DNA of 64,000 nt, from contig CAWHLK010000023.1 in assembly GCA_963829965.1 (NCBI GenBank), positions 62,001 to 126,000 of the forward strand. Reading direction: 5' to 3'. Position numbers and translations under genes: made by a program. How positions within the stretch are numbered: the stretch's first letter is position 1; each line of letters starts with the position of its first letter. Origin of the DNA: DASXZH01 sp963829965. Its GTDB lineage: Bacteria > Armatimonadota > Fimbriimonadia > Fimbriimonadales > Fimbriimonadaceae. Below the pieces are notes generated by a model. That model was not told the origin of the DNA, did not search any database, and saw only the letters and a program-made list of their open reading frames with translations. Below, piece after piece: positions 37,230 to 47,051 of the stretch.

Positions 37230-37781
37230 ATGCCAACGCCAAGAATCGCCATCACGGGCGGAATCGCCGAAGGTAAATCTACCATTCTCGGCTATTGCCG
37301 CGAGGAAGGCTTCAACACGTGTTCGGTAGACGATCTTGCCCGCACTGTTTTTGACAGCGATCCGGTGCAAACCGGCTTGGCAAAGCTGCTGGGGCAGCCA
37401 TTCCCAATCATGCGCGCCGATGTCCGCAAGGCCATCGGCGCAAGTCCCCTTGTAAGGCGCGCCCTAAATCACCTAACGCACCCTTTGCTTCTGGATGCCC
37501 TTCGCAAAAGCAACGCAACCATAATCGAAGTCCCGCTTTTGGTGGAAACTTGCCTACTAGGGGAATTCGACAGAATATGGGTTGTTACCTGTGGAAGAGT
37601 CGAGCAGGTCGCAAGGCTTTCTCAACGAGTCGGCAGGGAAGATGCAGAGGCGTTGATTAAGACCCAGCTTCCCAGTAACGCAAAAACGCCATTTGCGGAC
37701 GCCATTATTCGAACGAACGAAGCGGAGCAGAACGTCAAGCGTTATGTGCTCGGTTTGCTCAAATTCGCAGCTCACACATAG
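37230..37781 (+). CDS. coaE: Dephospho-CoA kinase
   Basis: A 183-residue P-loop kinase that phosphorylates dephospho-CoA in the last step of CoA synthesis. P-loop GGIAEGKST (residues 9-17), SVDDLARTVF (substrate site) and a C-terminal lid QRVGREDAEALIKTQLP are present. The ATG at 37230 was chosen because it starts directly before the P-loop strand (MPTPRIAITG); a longer frame would overlap rpsA. The P-loop reads GGIAEGKS instead of the more usual GGIGSGKS. It follows rpsA by 16 bases and is probably co-transcribed. Confidence 0.88.
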   Translation: MPTPRIAITGGIAEGKSTILGYCREEGFNTCSVDDLARTVFDSDPVQTGLAKLLGQPFPIMRADVRKAIGASPLVRRALNHLTHPLLLDALRKSNATIIEVPLLVETCLLGEFDRIWVVTCGRVEQVARLSQRVGREDAEALIKTQLPSNAKTPFADAIIRTNEAEQNVKRYVLGLLKFAAHT

Positions 37782-37926
37782 TTGAACTTACTAGGTTCAT
37801 GATATACTGCTGCGGGCTTTAGCGGGCTAGAGCCGATGTTGGCTTCCCAGAGGAGGCCGAAAACTGGATCAAGAAGGTAACCCCCGGAGAGGGAGCCTTC
37901 CTTGATCTGTTTGTTTGTAGAAGGAG
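37782..37926 (+). promoter_or_regulatory. Promoter and structured leader of the exported-protein cluster
   Basis: A candidate promoter, TTGAAC (37782-37787) with extended -10 TGATATACT (-10 hexamer 37803-37808), precedes a leader of about 130 bases. The leader can form two hairpins: GGCTTCC/GGAGGCC (about 37841-37858) and the larger GATCAAGAAGG/CCTTCCTTGATC (37867-37907, one bulge). The second hairpin is followed by TGTTTGTTTG and then the GGAGG ribosome site (37923-37927). This looks like a regulated leader or attenuator, but it matches no riboswitch class that I recognise. Confidence 0.45.
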
Positions 37927-37938
37927 GACTCGAAAAGA

Positions 37939-39927
37939 GTGAGGCGTTTCTTAAGAACGAAAACTGGTCAGGCGCTCTGCCATTTAGTGGCGATTGCATT
38001 GGCATTGCCGTTTATCAGCTGGTTGTCAGCGTCTAGGGCGACCGCCCAAGTGCAGGTCAAACCGCAATGGGCGGTTGTTCCGTTTGTAAACGGTATGCCC
38101 CAAAATGGCGGTGAGAAGTATTCTGACACCGCGTCGTCAAATATTTACGACGAGTTGACCAAGACGCAGCAGTACGACGTGCTTCCGAACGAATCGGTCA
38201 AGAGTTCCATTGAGCAACTCAATTTGCAACCTCCCGTAACGGACCCGACCAGCTTGCTGCGCTTGGCGCAAGACTTGGGTGTGCAAACGCTGGTCACCGG
38301 CAAGCTTGTTGGTTGGCAGGTTTATAAGGTTTCTGGCGGAAAGCAGGCTAAGGTGGCCCTTGAGGTGCAAGTCCTCAACGTTGCATCAGGCCTTGCCATA
38401 AACGGGGCCGCCATTGTCACAACCTCGTCCGTGCGATCCGCAAACACAGACCAAGACACCGTTGTGAATGACGCCCTGTCCCAGGCTGCCGCCGAGGCTG
38501 TGGCGAAGATCCAGAGCCAAGTCCTTCCCGCTGCAACCGTTTTGAATACGCGGAATACCGAGGGGCTTATCAACCGGGGAGCGCGAGACGGCTTCGTGGA
38601 CGGGCAGGTAGTGATCGTAACCCGTGGCCGAGAGCAAGTGGCAACCGCGAAGGTGTTTGATGTTGAGCCCGACAGCGCCAGTATCAAGATCGTGCGCCAG
38701 ACAAAAGGCATTCAACCTGGCGATCGCGTTCAAGTAGTCTTCCAAACGCCCGAACTCGTGTTGAATGGACATGGGACAGGACAGGAATTGGCTACTGTCC
38801 ACCAACCTGCGAAGAGGCTCGATTCTTCAGCCATTATTTCAGCAGGCTTGGTTCTTGGAGCCGTTGCTTTCTTCCTTAGTGGAGGACGTGCGAACAGCAA
38901 CAACTCGGTGGACGACGTTCAGAATCAGGCGACGACGTACCCTCCCTATTCGAACAACCCAGTCATCCAGATATCGTGGAAGCTGGACGTGTTCTATCGA
39001 AACAGCAACAACGTCGAGTGGATCATCTATCGGAGCGACCAAGCCACCAACCCAGTACAGGTTCAGACCAACGGGAACGCAACTTCGGTGTTTGACGACC
39101 CGAATACGAAGACTCTCACCGTCGCTACCGGGCTTCCGGAAATCAGCGCTTCAGTTACATGCGCTGGGTTCGCGTCTGCAACCGTGACCGCTCCCGGTAT
39201 CCTTATCGGAGCTCCCTATCAATACGGAGTTCAGGGCTGCTATAGGGTCCTGAGCGTCGACTTGCCTTCAAGTACGACGACAACGGCTACGACAACGACG
39301 ACCACTGCGAGCGTGTCCACTGGCGGAAGCTACTGCTACTTCGTCTCATCGACGACCTATTCGAATGGGTTCGCAACCGCTCTGGGAGCACCCATCCTTG
39401 AGAATCCGGCATTGGATCAAACCGTGACTGGATTCGGTCCCTTTACCTTCACCTCGCTTGAGACCCCGAACTCTGCGATTCCGGTCGCTTATGTCGTGCA
39501 GGTTTCAAGCAGCCCGCAGTTCCCGGCGAGTCAGACGGTTACCAGCGCCGAAGTAGTAAGTGAGGATACGAACGATCTGAGCATAAGCTTCACTCCGCGC
39601 TCCAGCACGGATACATTCCTGGCTTTCCTGGAGGATCACTTTGGGTCGAGCTTTACGGGAGGCCAGATATTCTGGAGAGTTGGGGCTAGGAACGTTCAGG
39701 ACTATCCAGGACCACTTCCCGATCCGGCAACTGGGCTAAGGTATATCTTCTGCTCGTCACAGGCGTTCTCGGTTGGTGGGTCGGCTCCTAAGAAGACGAA
39801 GACCACGGCCAAGGGGACCAAGACTACAAAGACTACAAAGACTACTAAGACTACGAACACAAAGGGCAGCAACCTGAAGCAGTCGTTGCCTAAGTCAACC
39901 GCAGGGGCAAAAGCCGGCGGCAACTGA
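37939..39927 (+). CDS. Exported TolB/FlgT-like repeat-tailed protein
   Basis: A 662-residue protein with a GTG start at 37939 and GGAGG 12-16 bases upstream. Residues 1-37 are a signal peptide (ending RATAQ). A TolB-N/CsgG-like module follows (VVPFVNGMPQNGGEKYSDTA, YDELTKTQQYDVLPNESV, RLAQDLGVQTLVTGKLVG), then a FlgT-C-like segment (INRGARDGFVDGQVVIVTRG) and a hydrophobic helix (IISAGLVLGAVAFFLSGG, about residue 295). The rest is Thr/Ser-rich beta sequence including a poly-Thr run and a fibronectin-like part. The tail is a Lys-Thr-Thr repeat. It is probably a periplasmic or outer-membrane-associated scaffold. Exact function is unknown; it heads a set of four exported proteins. Confidence 0.65.
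   Translation: MRRFLRTKTGQALCHLVAIALALPFISWLSASRATAQVQVKPQWAVVPFVNGMPQNGGEKYSDTASSNIYDELTKTQQYDVLPNESVKSSIEQLNLQPPVTDPTSLLRLAQDLGVQTLVTGKLVGWQVYKVSGGKQAKVALEVQVLNVASGLAINGAAIVTTSSVRSANTDQDTVVNDALSQAAAEAVAKIQSQVLPAATVLNTRNTEGLINRGARDGFVDGQVVIVTRGREQVATAKVFDVEPDSASIKIVRQTKGIQPGDRVQVVFQTPELVLNGHGTGQELATVHQPAKRLDSSAIISAGLVLGAVAFFLSGGRANSNNSVDDVQNQATTYPPYSNNPVIQISWKLDVFYRNSNNVEWIIYRSDQATNPVQVQTNGNATSVFDDPNTKTLTVATGLPEISASVTCAGFASATVTAPGILIGAPYQYGVQGCYRVLSVDLPSSTTTTATTTTTTASVSTGGSYCYFVSSTTYSNGFATALGAPILENPALDQTVTGFGPFTFTSLETPNSAIPVAYVVQVSSSPQFPASQTVTSAEVVSEDTNDLSISFTPRSSTDTFLAFLEDHFGSSFTGGQIFWRVGARNVQDYPGPLPDPATGLRYIFCSSQAFSVGGSAPKKTKTTAKGTKTTKTTKTTKTTNTKGSNLKQSLPKSTAGAKAGGN
39790..39866 (+). repeat. 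Tandem 9-bp repeat coding for the (KTT)n tail
   Basis: Imperfect tandem units of AAGACTACA/AAGACTACT within the 3' end of the preceding gene, encoding the Lys-Thr-Thr tail. A short in-frame array of this kind can change length by slippage without shifting the frame. Confidence 0.75.
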
Positions 39928-39947
39928 CCTTTACACTGAACGATTAA

Positions 39948-39996
39948 CCGGGTCTCCCGCCGTCATAAGAGTGGGAGCCCCGGAATTCTCTTTTTT
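39948..39996 (+). terminator. Rho-independent terminator
   Basis: CCGGGTCTCCC (39948-39958) pairs with GGGAGCCCCGG (39973-39983), with one mismatch in an 11-base stem, and is followed by AATTCTCTTTTTT. It lies 20 bases after the stop of the TolB/FlgT-like gene and just before the next start at 40002. Confidence 0.85.
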
Positions 39997-40001
39997 GCCA
40001 T

Positions 40002-43000
40002 ATGAAAGGACTCATTAGAACTATCACCGCTTTGGGTGCGGTTTCTCTGCTTATCGGCGTCGCCTCAGCTCAAACTAATATTGGAGCCGTGGGTCAAATC
40101 CAAGTTACCACCGGCGAAGAGGATGCTCCTCCCGACTGGTTCGTGGAGTGCACCGATATAACCAATACGAGCCCAGTCTCCGACCCATACATCGCCAACG
40201 CGGTTGGGAACGAACTGATGTGGTGCGCGTTCGGGGGAGGTGGTACCTGGACTGCGGGAGGCACGACTACTACGACAGGTTCGCCTCCTCCGTGTTTCGA
40301 CTCCACCTATGCGTCGGTTAACTCGGGCGAGTTCGCCATCAGCTTTGGAACTTACCAAGGCATTGGAATTGGAACCCAGAACCCGGTCCCGGCGGCGATA
40401 GGATCGATCCATCAGTACACGCCGTAATTTTCGCAGCGCAGGATTGGCAATCAACTACGGTGCGCCCTACTATCCATCCTATTGCTGTGCGAACTTCTTG
40501 GTGGATGGTGCGCAAAGTTTCTTTGGAGGAACCTTCACGGAGTTCTATGCTGGCCAAAGCAACCGTTACATGACGGGGATTTCTACCGTCGGCCCATTCA
40601 CTGTGGACCTCCAGGTTGAGTTGGTGGCGGATGCCTTGAGATTTCGCTGGACTTGTAGCAACGGGGACACTGTCCCGCACCAACTGGCCCTTATGTTCGG
40701 TTCAGGAATTGAAATGCTGACCAATCAGAGTTCAACTTATTGGCAGCCTAATAGCTACGCCATTGGAAACTTCGGCCAGCCCTATTTCGAAACCTTGTCT
40801 TCTGCGCCCGGCCAACCGCCTACGACGATCGGTTTCGGTCCCGACCAATCCGGTGACCCGCCCTATTTCAACTATGTCACGAACGACGACAGGCTTACCC
40901 GTGACAACGTGGGAAATGTTGCAGGTGTCTCCATCAATGGCTTCCTCGGCGCTTTCGTTTACACGCCGAACCAAAGGCCGCCCGACCAAGACACTGTCTA
41001 TCAGTTGACGACTTCTAACACTTCGCTTTTTCCAGACTATGTCGATTTCGATTTCGATGAGAGCGACCCGTTTGGAATTCGGATTGAAACGAAGCCTAGC
41101 AACGCCACGAACGATACCAACCCCACGAATTTGCCAAACAAGGCGGATTACATCATGGTTGGGAAGAGTCTCTATGTTTTCGGTCCGGTGACGGGCGCTC
41201 AGGTCTTCCCTCTGTCAAACCCATTTCCGGATACGGGCTTCCTCTCGCAGCCAGGCTTCGTGATCGAATACGATCCTGAAGAAGTTCAACCCGGAACCAC
41301 GTTCCAGTTCCTGAACTACGTAAGGTCCACTTGGGGCAATGGGGACTATAAGTTGCCCTTCGGAGCAACGGTGGATGCACCCTCTGTCATTCAGGCGGGC
41401 AGCCTCAATCTTGATGGCACAGCCGCACCAAGTGGACTCGTCAATAACCAGCCGCCCACCGACCCGGTTAAGGTCCGGGTTTGGGTTGACAACGTTGGCG
41501 GCAACGTAACAAGTGGTTATGGTGTGAACAACAAAGAGTTCACGTTGGATGACGTTCAGATTACGCTGAAGTTTGGAACGGCCGGCATGAGCGTGATCAA
41601 CGGGCCGGCAACGCAGGTCATCTCAGCGATCGCGCCCCGAACGGACGCATTCGTTGATTTTGACTGCCAGGTTGGAACTGAGACGGTGGGGGATGTGCCT
41701 TATACGGTCACTATCAGTACCGTTCCGGTTAATCAGAAGATCATAACCGGAACCATCAACGTTGCCGGACGCCCGCAGAACGTGCTGTATCCTGGTGCGA
41801 ACCTGATTGCAGCGCCTTATGTCTTCCAAGATGACTCATGGTTGACCATTCTACAGGACTTTGTCCCCGGCGGAGCGAATACACCGACTTCGGGTGTTTC
41901 TAGCACCGCGAGCTTCCAGACCTACGTTTGGGACCCTTCGCGGCAAACCTATGACCAAACTCTGACCGCACAGCGAGCGGGATCAGTATGGGTGGTCTAT
42001 AACAACCCGGCTACGGTGTTCGCCCACTACGAGGGCACGCCGGAAATGCCTGCTGCGACTTATGCCTCATCCACCTTCCAAGTAGAGCTGAAGGCCGGAT
42101 GGAATATGATCGCCAATCCGTTTAACATCGTGTACCAAATGAACGAGGTTAACGGAGTTGCAGCAGGAGACAGCACCCAGGTTTATACATACAATGAATT
42201 GGTGAGTCTCGGATACATCAGTGGATTCGTTGCTTCTTATGATCCAACCGCAAACAGCGGGCAGGGCGGTTACGATTACACCGACGGAACCCAGGGATTT
42301 TTGCAGCCAAACATAGGCTACTGGGTTGATGACCTTTTGGATTCGGACATCACACTTTCCTTCCCACCCATCTACACGGAGGGAACTCCCAACTCGCTTA
42401 ACAAAGCGCCTTCAACTTTGGCCGCCGGCCTGTGGAGGCTCGATCTTAGTGCGAGACAGGGCCTCAAGGTGGATCCGAACGTCGTGGTCGGAAACGCGGC
42501 GTCGGAAGCCGCCGTCCGGTCCGGAACCATCTACAAGGCGCCCATGGCGCCTACCCAGAGCCTGAGTCTTGCCATCATGGGCAAACTTGGAAAGAAGGAC
42601 GCATTCCTCAATCAAGCGTTGGCAACTACGGCCAAATCTTATCTTTGGAATGCCGTGGTGAGTTCGACCAGGACAGGCGATATTACGCTTACGTGGCCGA
42701 ACGCGGCGTTTGTTCCGAAGTCCCTGGGCCTTTTCCTGCAAGACATGACGAGTGGTCTTACGACCGACATGCGCGCTCAAACCTCCTACAGCTTCAATCA
42801 GTTAGAGCCTGGTGGACGCGAGTTCAGGGTCTTGGTGACTCCAACGATCGATGCCTATGCACTGATAGCGTCTCTAAGTGGGGCGCCGGTTGCAGTTGGT
42901 TGGCAAAGCGAAGAAAAGATCACTTACTCGCTCAGAGCTCATGCGACGACCACTCTTAAGGTGCTCGGATCGAGCGGCGAGCAAATAGCTCAGCTGCACG

Positions 43001-43158
43001 GTCCTCAGGTGGACGGGCTTGGAGCGACCTCGTTCGTTTGGAACTTGAAATCATCAACGGGCGCAAATGTGAAGGCGGGGCAATACACCGTCGTTCTCAG
43101 TGCGCTTACCGATACGGGCGAAGAACAAACCAAATCGGCTGTTATTGATATCAAATAA
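40002..43158 (+). CDS. Large secreted surface protein with C-terminal FlgD-like domain (frameshifted)
   Basis: Repaired, one protein of about 1051 residues. It starts with a signal peptide (MKGLIRTITALGAVSLLIGV, cleavage after ASA). The first frame stops at 40427. Skipping one base near 40419 joins HQY to RRNFRSAGLAINYGAPYYPS in the second frame, and the composition is continuous across the join. The bulk is Asn/Thr/Pro-rich beta sequence with an Ig-like/CARDB-like region (TDPVKVRVWVDNVGGNVTSG, about residue 490). Two related blocks recur near 580 and 690 (PGANLIAAPYVFQDDSW; LKAGWNMIANPFNIVY). The end (about 970-1051) resembles a FlgD Ig-like or T9SS-type domain: ATTTLKVLGSSGEQIAQLHG, then VKAGQYTVVLSA. 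No catalytic motif is visible. I infer a cell-surface or S-layer-like protein. Confidence 0.7.
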
Positions 43159-43193
43159 ATGGGTGTTGGGTTGAAAACCTGACCGAAGCGTTA

Positions 43194-43223
43194 CGCGTGG
43201 ACTCCAGCAGGGAAGTCCACGCG
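43194..43223 (+). repeat. Perfect 10-bp inverted repeat (stem-loop)
   Basis: CGCGTGGACT (43194-43203) and AGTCCACGCG (43214-43223) flank a 10-base loop in the 91-base gap between the surface-protein gene and the LptD-like gene. No T tract follows, so it is a stem-loop of unclear role rather than a classic terminator. Confidence 0.65.
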
Positions 43224-43249
43224 GAAATTTCGGGCTGGAAAAGGTTGTA

Positions 43250-45292
43250 ATGCGTCGCGTTGCCGTTTTGTTGTTGCTGCTGGTGGTGGCCCGTTGCTTT
43301 GGGTCGCCTAATAACGGCATCATCCAGCTCACGTCCTTCCCAACCGCAGCAGTAGCGGATGGACGCACTATTGTGACCATTGAGGCTGACGTTCGAGACA
43401 GTAACGGTCGGCCGGTCCCCGACGGCACGCCGGTCATGATGAGCACGGATTTGGGCAGCTTCCAGAATCCGCTGGTGACCACCCAAAACGGAGTCGCTCA
43501 CGCAAAGCTTGTTGCCAGTTCTCTTGCGGGCATGGCAAAGATCAACGCCAGTGTCCTCCTTTATGGCGCGACCGCGACACTCGACTATAGCTTTGTTTCC
43601 GATGCCTCAATGCTCTCCAAAGCAAAGGAGTACATCGAGGTCGACGGCGACAAAATCGCGACTTATAGCTATGATCAAAAGCTGATCCAAGCGTCTGGCA
43701 TGAAGAAGAACGAGTATCTGCGGTACCGTGACATCGAAGTCCGGGCGGACGTGATTGAGCTCAAAGTCGATAGCTACGAAGTGCTGGCCAAGAACGGAGT
43801 CCTGAAGATCGGCAAGGGCGAAAGGAAGTTCGGCAACCTCTATTTCATCCTCAATCAGCGAGAGGGATACGCCACGACCACCTTCAAGAGGAAGCAGGAA
43901 GCGGTTGCTCCGAACGGGCGGTTCATGAAGTTCGTGCAGACCGACCAGGAGCAGGACACCTATGGCGTTGCCCATTTGAAGGGCGTTGACGCCACTGCGC
44001 CGGGAACGATCATCGATCCAGGGATATTCCGAATTGACCAACTGGCTACCTCAACCACGATAACCGCTAAGAAAATCACCGCGTTTCCCAAGAAGAAGCT
44101 ACTGTTTGAATCAGCGCAGATCTTTATGGGAACTTCGCGCGTCATGCGGGTTCCTTTTTACGAAGTAGACCTTGTCGGATCACAACAGCTCTTCTCTGAC
44201 AATATCTTCAATATAAACAACAGCCAGCTTTCGCTGGACTATCCTTACTACCTAACATTGAAACCTGGGATCACGCAGCTGTTAAGCCTTCAGACCGGCG
44301 CTACCAACAGCAGCGGCACAGTTTCGGACCGGGGCCTGTTTCTGGATTACGACTACAAATGGGATAAAGGCGATGCCATGCAGGGTGGCATTGGAGTTCA
44401 AGGCATCGGCCGAGGTGACTGGGGGCTAACCGGCAATCAGTCCTGGCATTTCAACAACGGCGGTTCACTTTCCACCATGCTGGAACTGCCGTCTCACAAC
44501 AGCTATTACGGGTCGCTCAGTGCCTCCCAACCCCTGAGAGGCTATCAAGCCAGTGTTGACGCTTCGGTGGGGAACACACTTACGGGTACGCCATTTAGCT
44601 CGGAAAACTATACGGCGACTCTCGAAAAGAATCCCTTCCGCATCTCCAACATTCCTGCCAACTTTTACGCCGGATTGGAGGCATATACGGACGATAGCCA
44701 ATCAGTCGGTTGGTTTTCCGATCCATCCAACGAACTTGCTCCCCTATTGCAACAGAAGGTAGCGGACAGCCAGACCGCAGTGGGGCCACGCTTGCGCGCT
44801 CAATCGAACGAGTTCAACGTGGGAAGTCATACAACTCTTGATGCGTCCTTCTCCCTGGCCAAGCTGTATGGTCACAATACGCTGGATGGCCTTACCTATA
44901 ACGGGCTGCTGACACTCAACACGTCCTTTGCCAAGAACGTGACCACACTGCTTTCTTACGCGTATACGGAAGACGGCCTCGACAGTAGCTTGCTTGGCCG
45001 GCAGCAGCTTAGCTTGCAGAGCAGCTTCCGTCCAGGAAAGTTTCGATTCGACTTCTTGGGAATTCAGGGTTTGGACGCCGATCGGAACTCCTATCAAGTG
45101 CAAGCTTCCTATCAGTTCACCCGCCTTTGGCGGTTCGGATACGCTTACCAGCAGGACCGTTATTTTGGAGCCAACTATTCGGACTTTGACTTCGTGCTCG
45201 GCTACCGGATAGGCTACAAGGAGTTTGGCCTGGTGTTTGATCAAAAACTACGCAGGCTCGGGTTCCAACTTCTTGGCACGACGATTAACTAG
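43250..45292 (+). CDS. Outer-membrane LptD/OstA-like protein with N-terminal Big_1-like domain
   Basis: A 680-residue exported protein. Residues 1-19 are a signal peptide. About 23-115 form a bacterial Ig (Big_1-like) domain, with DGRTIVTIEADVRDSNGRPV and VMMSTDLGSFQNPL. About 120-310 resemble OstA/LptA-LptD repeats (RYRDIEVRADVIELKVDSYE; STTITAKKITAFPKKKLLFE). The C-terminal ~370 residues are alternating aromatic strands ending in barrel-like segments (YQVQASYQFTRLWRFGYAYQ, then RRLGFQLLGTTIN). This suggests an outer-membrane beta barrel related to LptD, which inserts lipopolysaccharide, but fused to an Ig domain and smaller than standard LptD. Whether it is the cell's LptD or a paralogue specialised for another glycolipid is unknown. 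The stop overlaps the next gene. Confidence 0.6.
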   Translation: MRRVAVLLLLLVVARCFGSPNNGIIQLTSFPTAAVADGRTIVTIEADVRDSNGRPVPDGTPVMMSTDLGSFQNPLVTTQNGVAHAKLVASSLAGMAKINASVLLYGATATLDYSFVSDASMLSKAKEYIEVDGDKIATYSYDQKLIQASGMKKNEYLRYRDIEVRADVIELKVDSYEVLAKNGVLKIGKGERKFGNLYFILNQREGYATTTFKRKQEAVAPNGRFMKFVQTDQEQDTYGVAHLKGVDATAPGTIIDPGIFRIDQLATSTTITAKKITAFPKKKLLFESAQIFMGTSRVMRVPFYEVDLVGSQQLFSDNIFNINNSQLSLDYPYYLTLKPGITQLLSLQTGATNSSGTVSDRGLFLDYDYKWDKGDAMQGGIGVQGIGRGDWGLTGNQSWHFNNGGSLSTMLELPSHNSYYGSLSASQPLRGYQASVDASVGNTLTGTPFSSENYTATLEKNPFRISNIPANFYAGLEAYTDDSQSVGWFSDPSNELAPLLQQKVADSQTAVGPRLRAQSNEFNVGSHTTLDASFSLAKLYGHNTLDGLTYNGLLTLNTSFAKNVTTLLSYAYTEDGLDSSLLGRQQLSLQSSFRPGKFRFDFLGIQGLDADRNSYQVQASYQFTRLWRFGYAYQQDRYFGANYSDFDFVLGYRIGYKEFGLVFDQKLRRLGFQLLGTTIN

Positions 45293-47051
45293 CCTTCTAA
45301 TCTTGCTTCTCACTGCCTTTTCACTCGGGCAGCCGTTTGGCCGCTTTGGATATGACGATGGAGTCTCCTTGCCGGGTTTCGTGGTCGAGAGGCATGGATT
45401 CCGGGTGAACGCGAAGGACGCCGATTTTTTCCGTTTTTCCGATCCCACTGACGACTGGCGTTGCACGGAAATCTCCGACATGGGTAAGGCCGCAATTCTC
45501 AGCACCAAGGGCCGATCCCCGCGAAAGATCCGATTGAATTTGCTGACTCCTGGGTTCTCGCTTTACTTTGAGTCCGGTCTTTCGTTCATTGTGGACTCCG
45601 AAGAGTGCCCCTTTTTAACTTGGTCAGGTGGTAGCGTTGGCGGTGGTGTTCCCACGCCTCCTACCGATTGGGTGTTGGTTTCGTTTAGTAAGAGCGAGCC
45701 GCCCGTCCTTCTCTATTTCCCTAATGGGAAATACTCATTGAGGATAGATGGCTCTACGGGCGCTTGGATTCTAAGGAGCGTGGAAGTTAGTGCGGGCTGG
45801 GTTCGCATTGTGCCCCCGCTGGGAACTGAGGGCGCAGCAACTTCCAATGCTCGGGAACTCGGAACCCTCCTCGAAAAGGTGCTGCCAAACTTGGACGTCT
45901 GGATCGCTCAGGAGCCTGCTCTCCTGAGCCTTGAGGTTCATTCGGACGACGCCTCTGTAACCGCCTCCTGGCACTTTGATCGTGCCCTGGGTGTGATTCC
46001 CGCCGCAGCGCTTCTGGCGCCTCAGGGCGGTTATCCGGTGGCCATAACCAGCACTGTCAGAGACCTCGGCCTCAAGACCGATGAAGGGCCGCTGGAGGTG
46101 AGCACAAGTTCCGACCTTGTGGTGAAATTTCCGGTCTTGAAGCTCGCGCTGGGAAGGGCTTTGGTGGCCGGCACTCAAAACGATCAGCAGGCGATGAACG
46201 GCTATGATGACATTCCCGGCATCGTACAGCTTGCCTTGTCCAATCTCGAATCTGACAGCGATCCAAAAACGAGGGATATGGCGGCCAGGCTTAACTCAAG
46301 ATTCATCGGCCAAGTCCAGAATTATCGCGAGCCCGTCACCGGACAGCAGCTGCCATTCCAAGCCAACGGGGATGGGGCGGATATTTCCGCCGCCTACGCT
46401 CTCTTGTTGGCGAGCACCTTGGCAGCCGATGGACAAGATGTCCGCGCCAACGCGTTCACCCTTTCCCTCTTGCTAAAGCGCGATTGGAACGATTGGACCA
46501 TTTGGTGCGCGAACAAGGACCTTGCCAGGCGCTGCTCGGCGCTGGCATCAATCGCGTGCGCAATTGGCGGCGATGAGCGTATGCGCCTGGACGCAGGCAT
46601 GTTGGAAGCTGGGCTTGCCTCCCAGAGGGGGCTGGAATTGTGGCGGCTTGGCAAGGACCAACCCAAAGCCGTGAAGCTTAGTGAGCCGCTAGACGCTTTA
46701 CGACAGGGCGTTTTCTGTTCGTCGCAGGATAACTTTGTGGAAGCCCTGATGAGTCCAGTGCGGATATATGCCGACTTTCCGATGTTCGCGCGCTTGGATC
46801 CACCCTCGATCTTTGTGCGATGGCTGAGCCAGGATACGACCCCCAAAGAGTTCAGGCTATCGTCGAGTACTCCCCTACAGATTTCAAAGGGAAAGAACGT
46901 GCTGACTCTAGCCACTCATCCCGTTTCGAACGGCTTCTCGGTTAGGGCTCTCCCCGCCGATATCGGCTTTACCGAGATCTCGCTGAACTCGCAGGGCAAA
47001 GTGGCGATTCCTGCGCGGGCCAGCCCGCCCGCATTTTCCGCTGAACGCTAG
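45273..47051 (+). CDS. Exported protein of unknown function
   Basis: About 592 residues from a TTG at 45273, overlapping the end of the LptD-like gene. Residues 1-24 are a signal peptide (LTSLLILLLTAFSLGQPFGR). I recognise no family. The first 200 residues look beta-rich and the middle (residues ~280-470) is helical, with Ala/Leu-rich segments (ISAAYALLLASTLAADGQDV; CSALASIACAIGGDERM) that could be an alpha/alpha toroid. The last ~100 residues return to beta structure. The helical middle plus flanking beta domains is compatible with a polysaccharide-active or heparinase-like fold, but no catalytic residues can be named. It is the last of four consecutive exported genes and is probably part of the same surface system. 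Confidence 0.6.
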   Translation: MARRLTSLLILLLTAFSLGQPFGRFGYDDGVSLPGFVVERHGFRVNAKDADFFRFSDPTDDWRCTEISDMGKAAILSTKGRSPRKIRLNLLTPGFSLYFESGLSFIVDSEECPFLTWSGGSVGGGVPTPPTDWVLVSFSKSEPPVLLYFPNGKYSLRIDGSTGAWILRSVEVSAGWVRIVPPLGTEGAATSNARELGTLLEKVLPNLDVWIAQEPALLSLEVHSDDASVTASWHFDRALGVIPAAALLAPQGGYPVAITSTVRDLGLKTDEGPLEVSTSSDLVVKFPVLKLALGRALVAGTQNDQQAMNGYDDIPGIVQLALSNLESDSDPKTRDMAARLNSRFIGQVQNYREPVTGQQLPFQANGDGADISAAYALLLASTLAADGQDVRANAFTLSLLLKRDWNDWTIWCANKDLARRCSALASIACAIGGDERMRLDAGMLEAGLASQRGLELWRLGKDQPKAVKLSEPLDALRQGVFCSSQDNFVEALMSPVRIYADFPMFARLDPPSIFVRWLSQDTTPKEFRLSSSTPLQISKGKNVLTLATHPVSNGFSVRALPADIGFTEISLNSQGKVAIPARASPPAFSAER

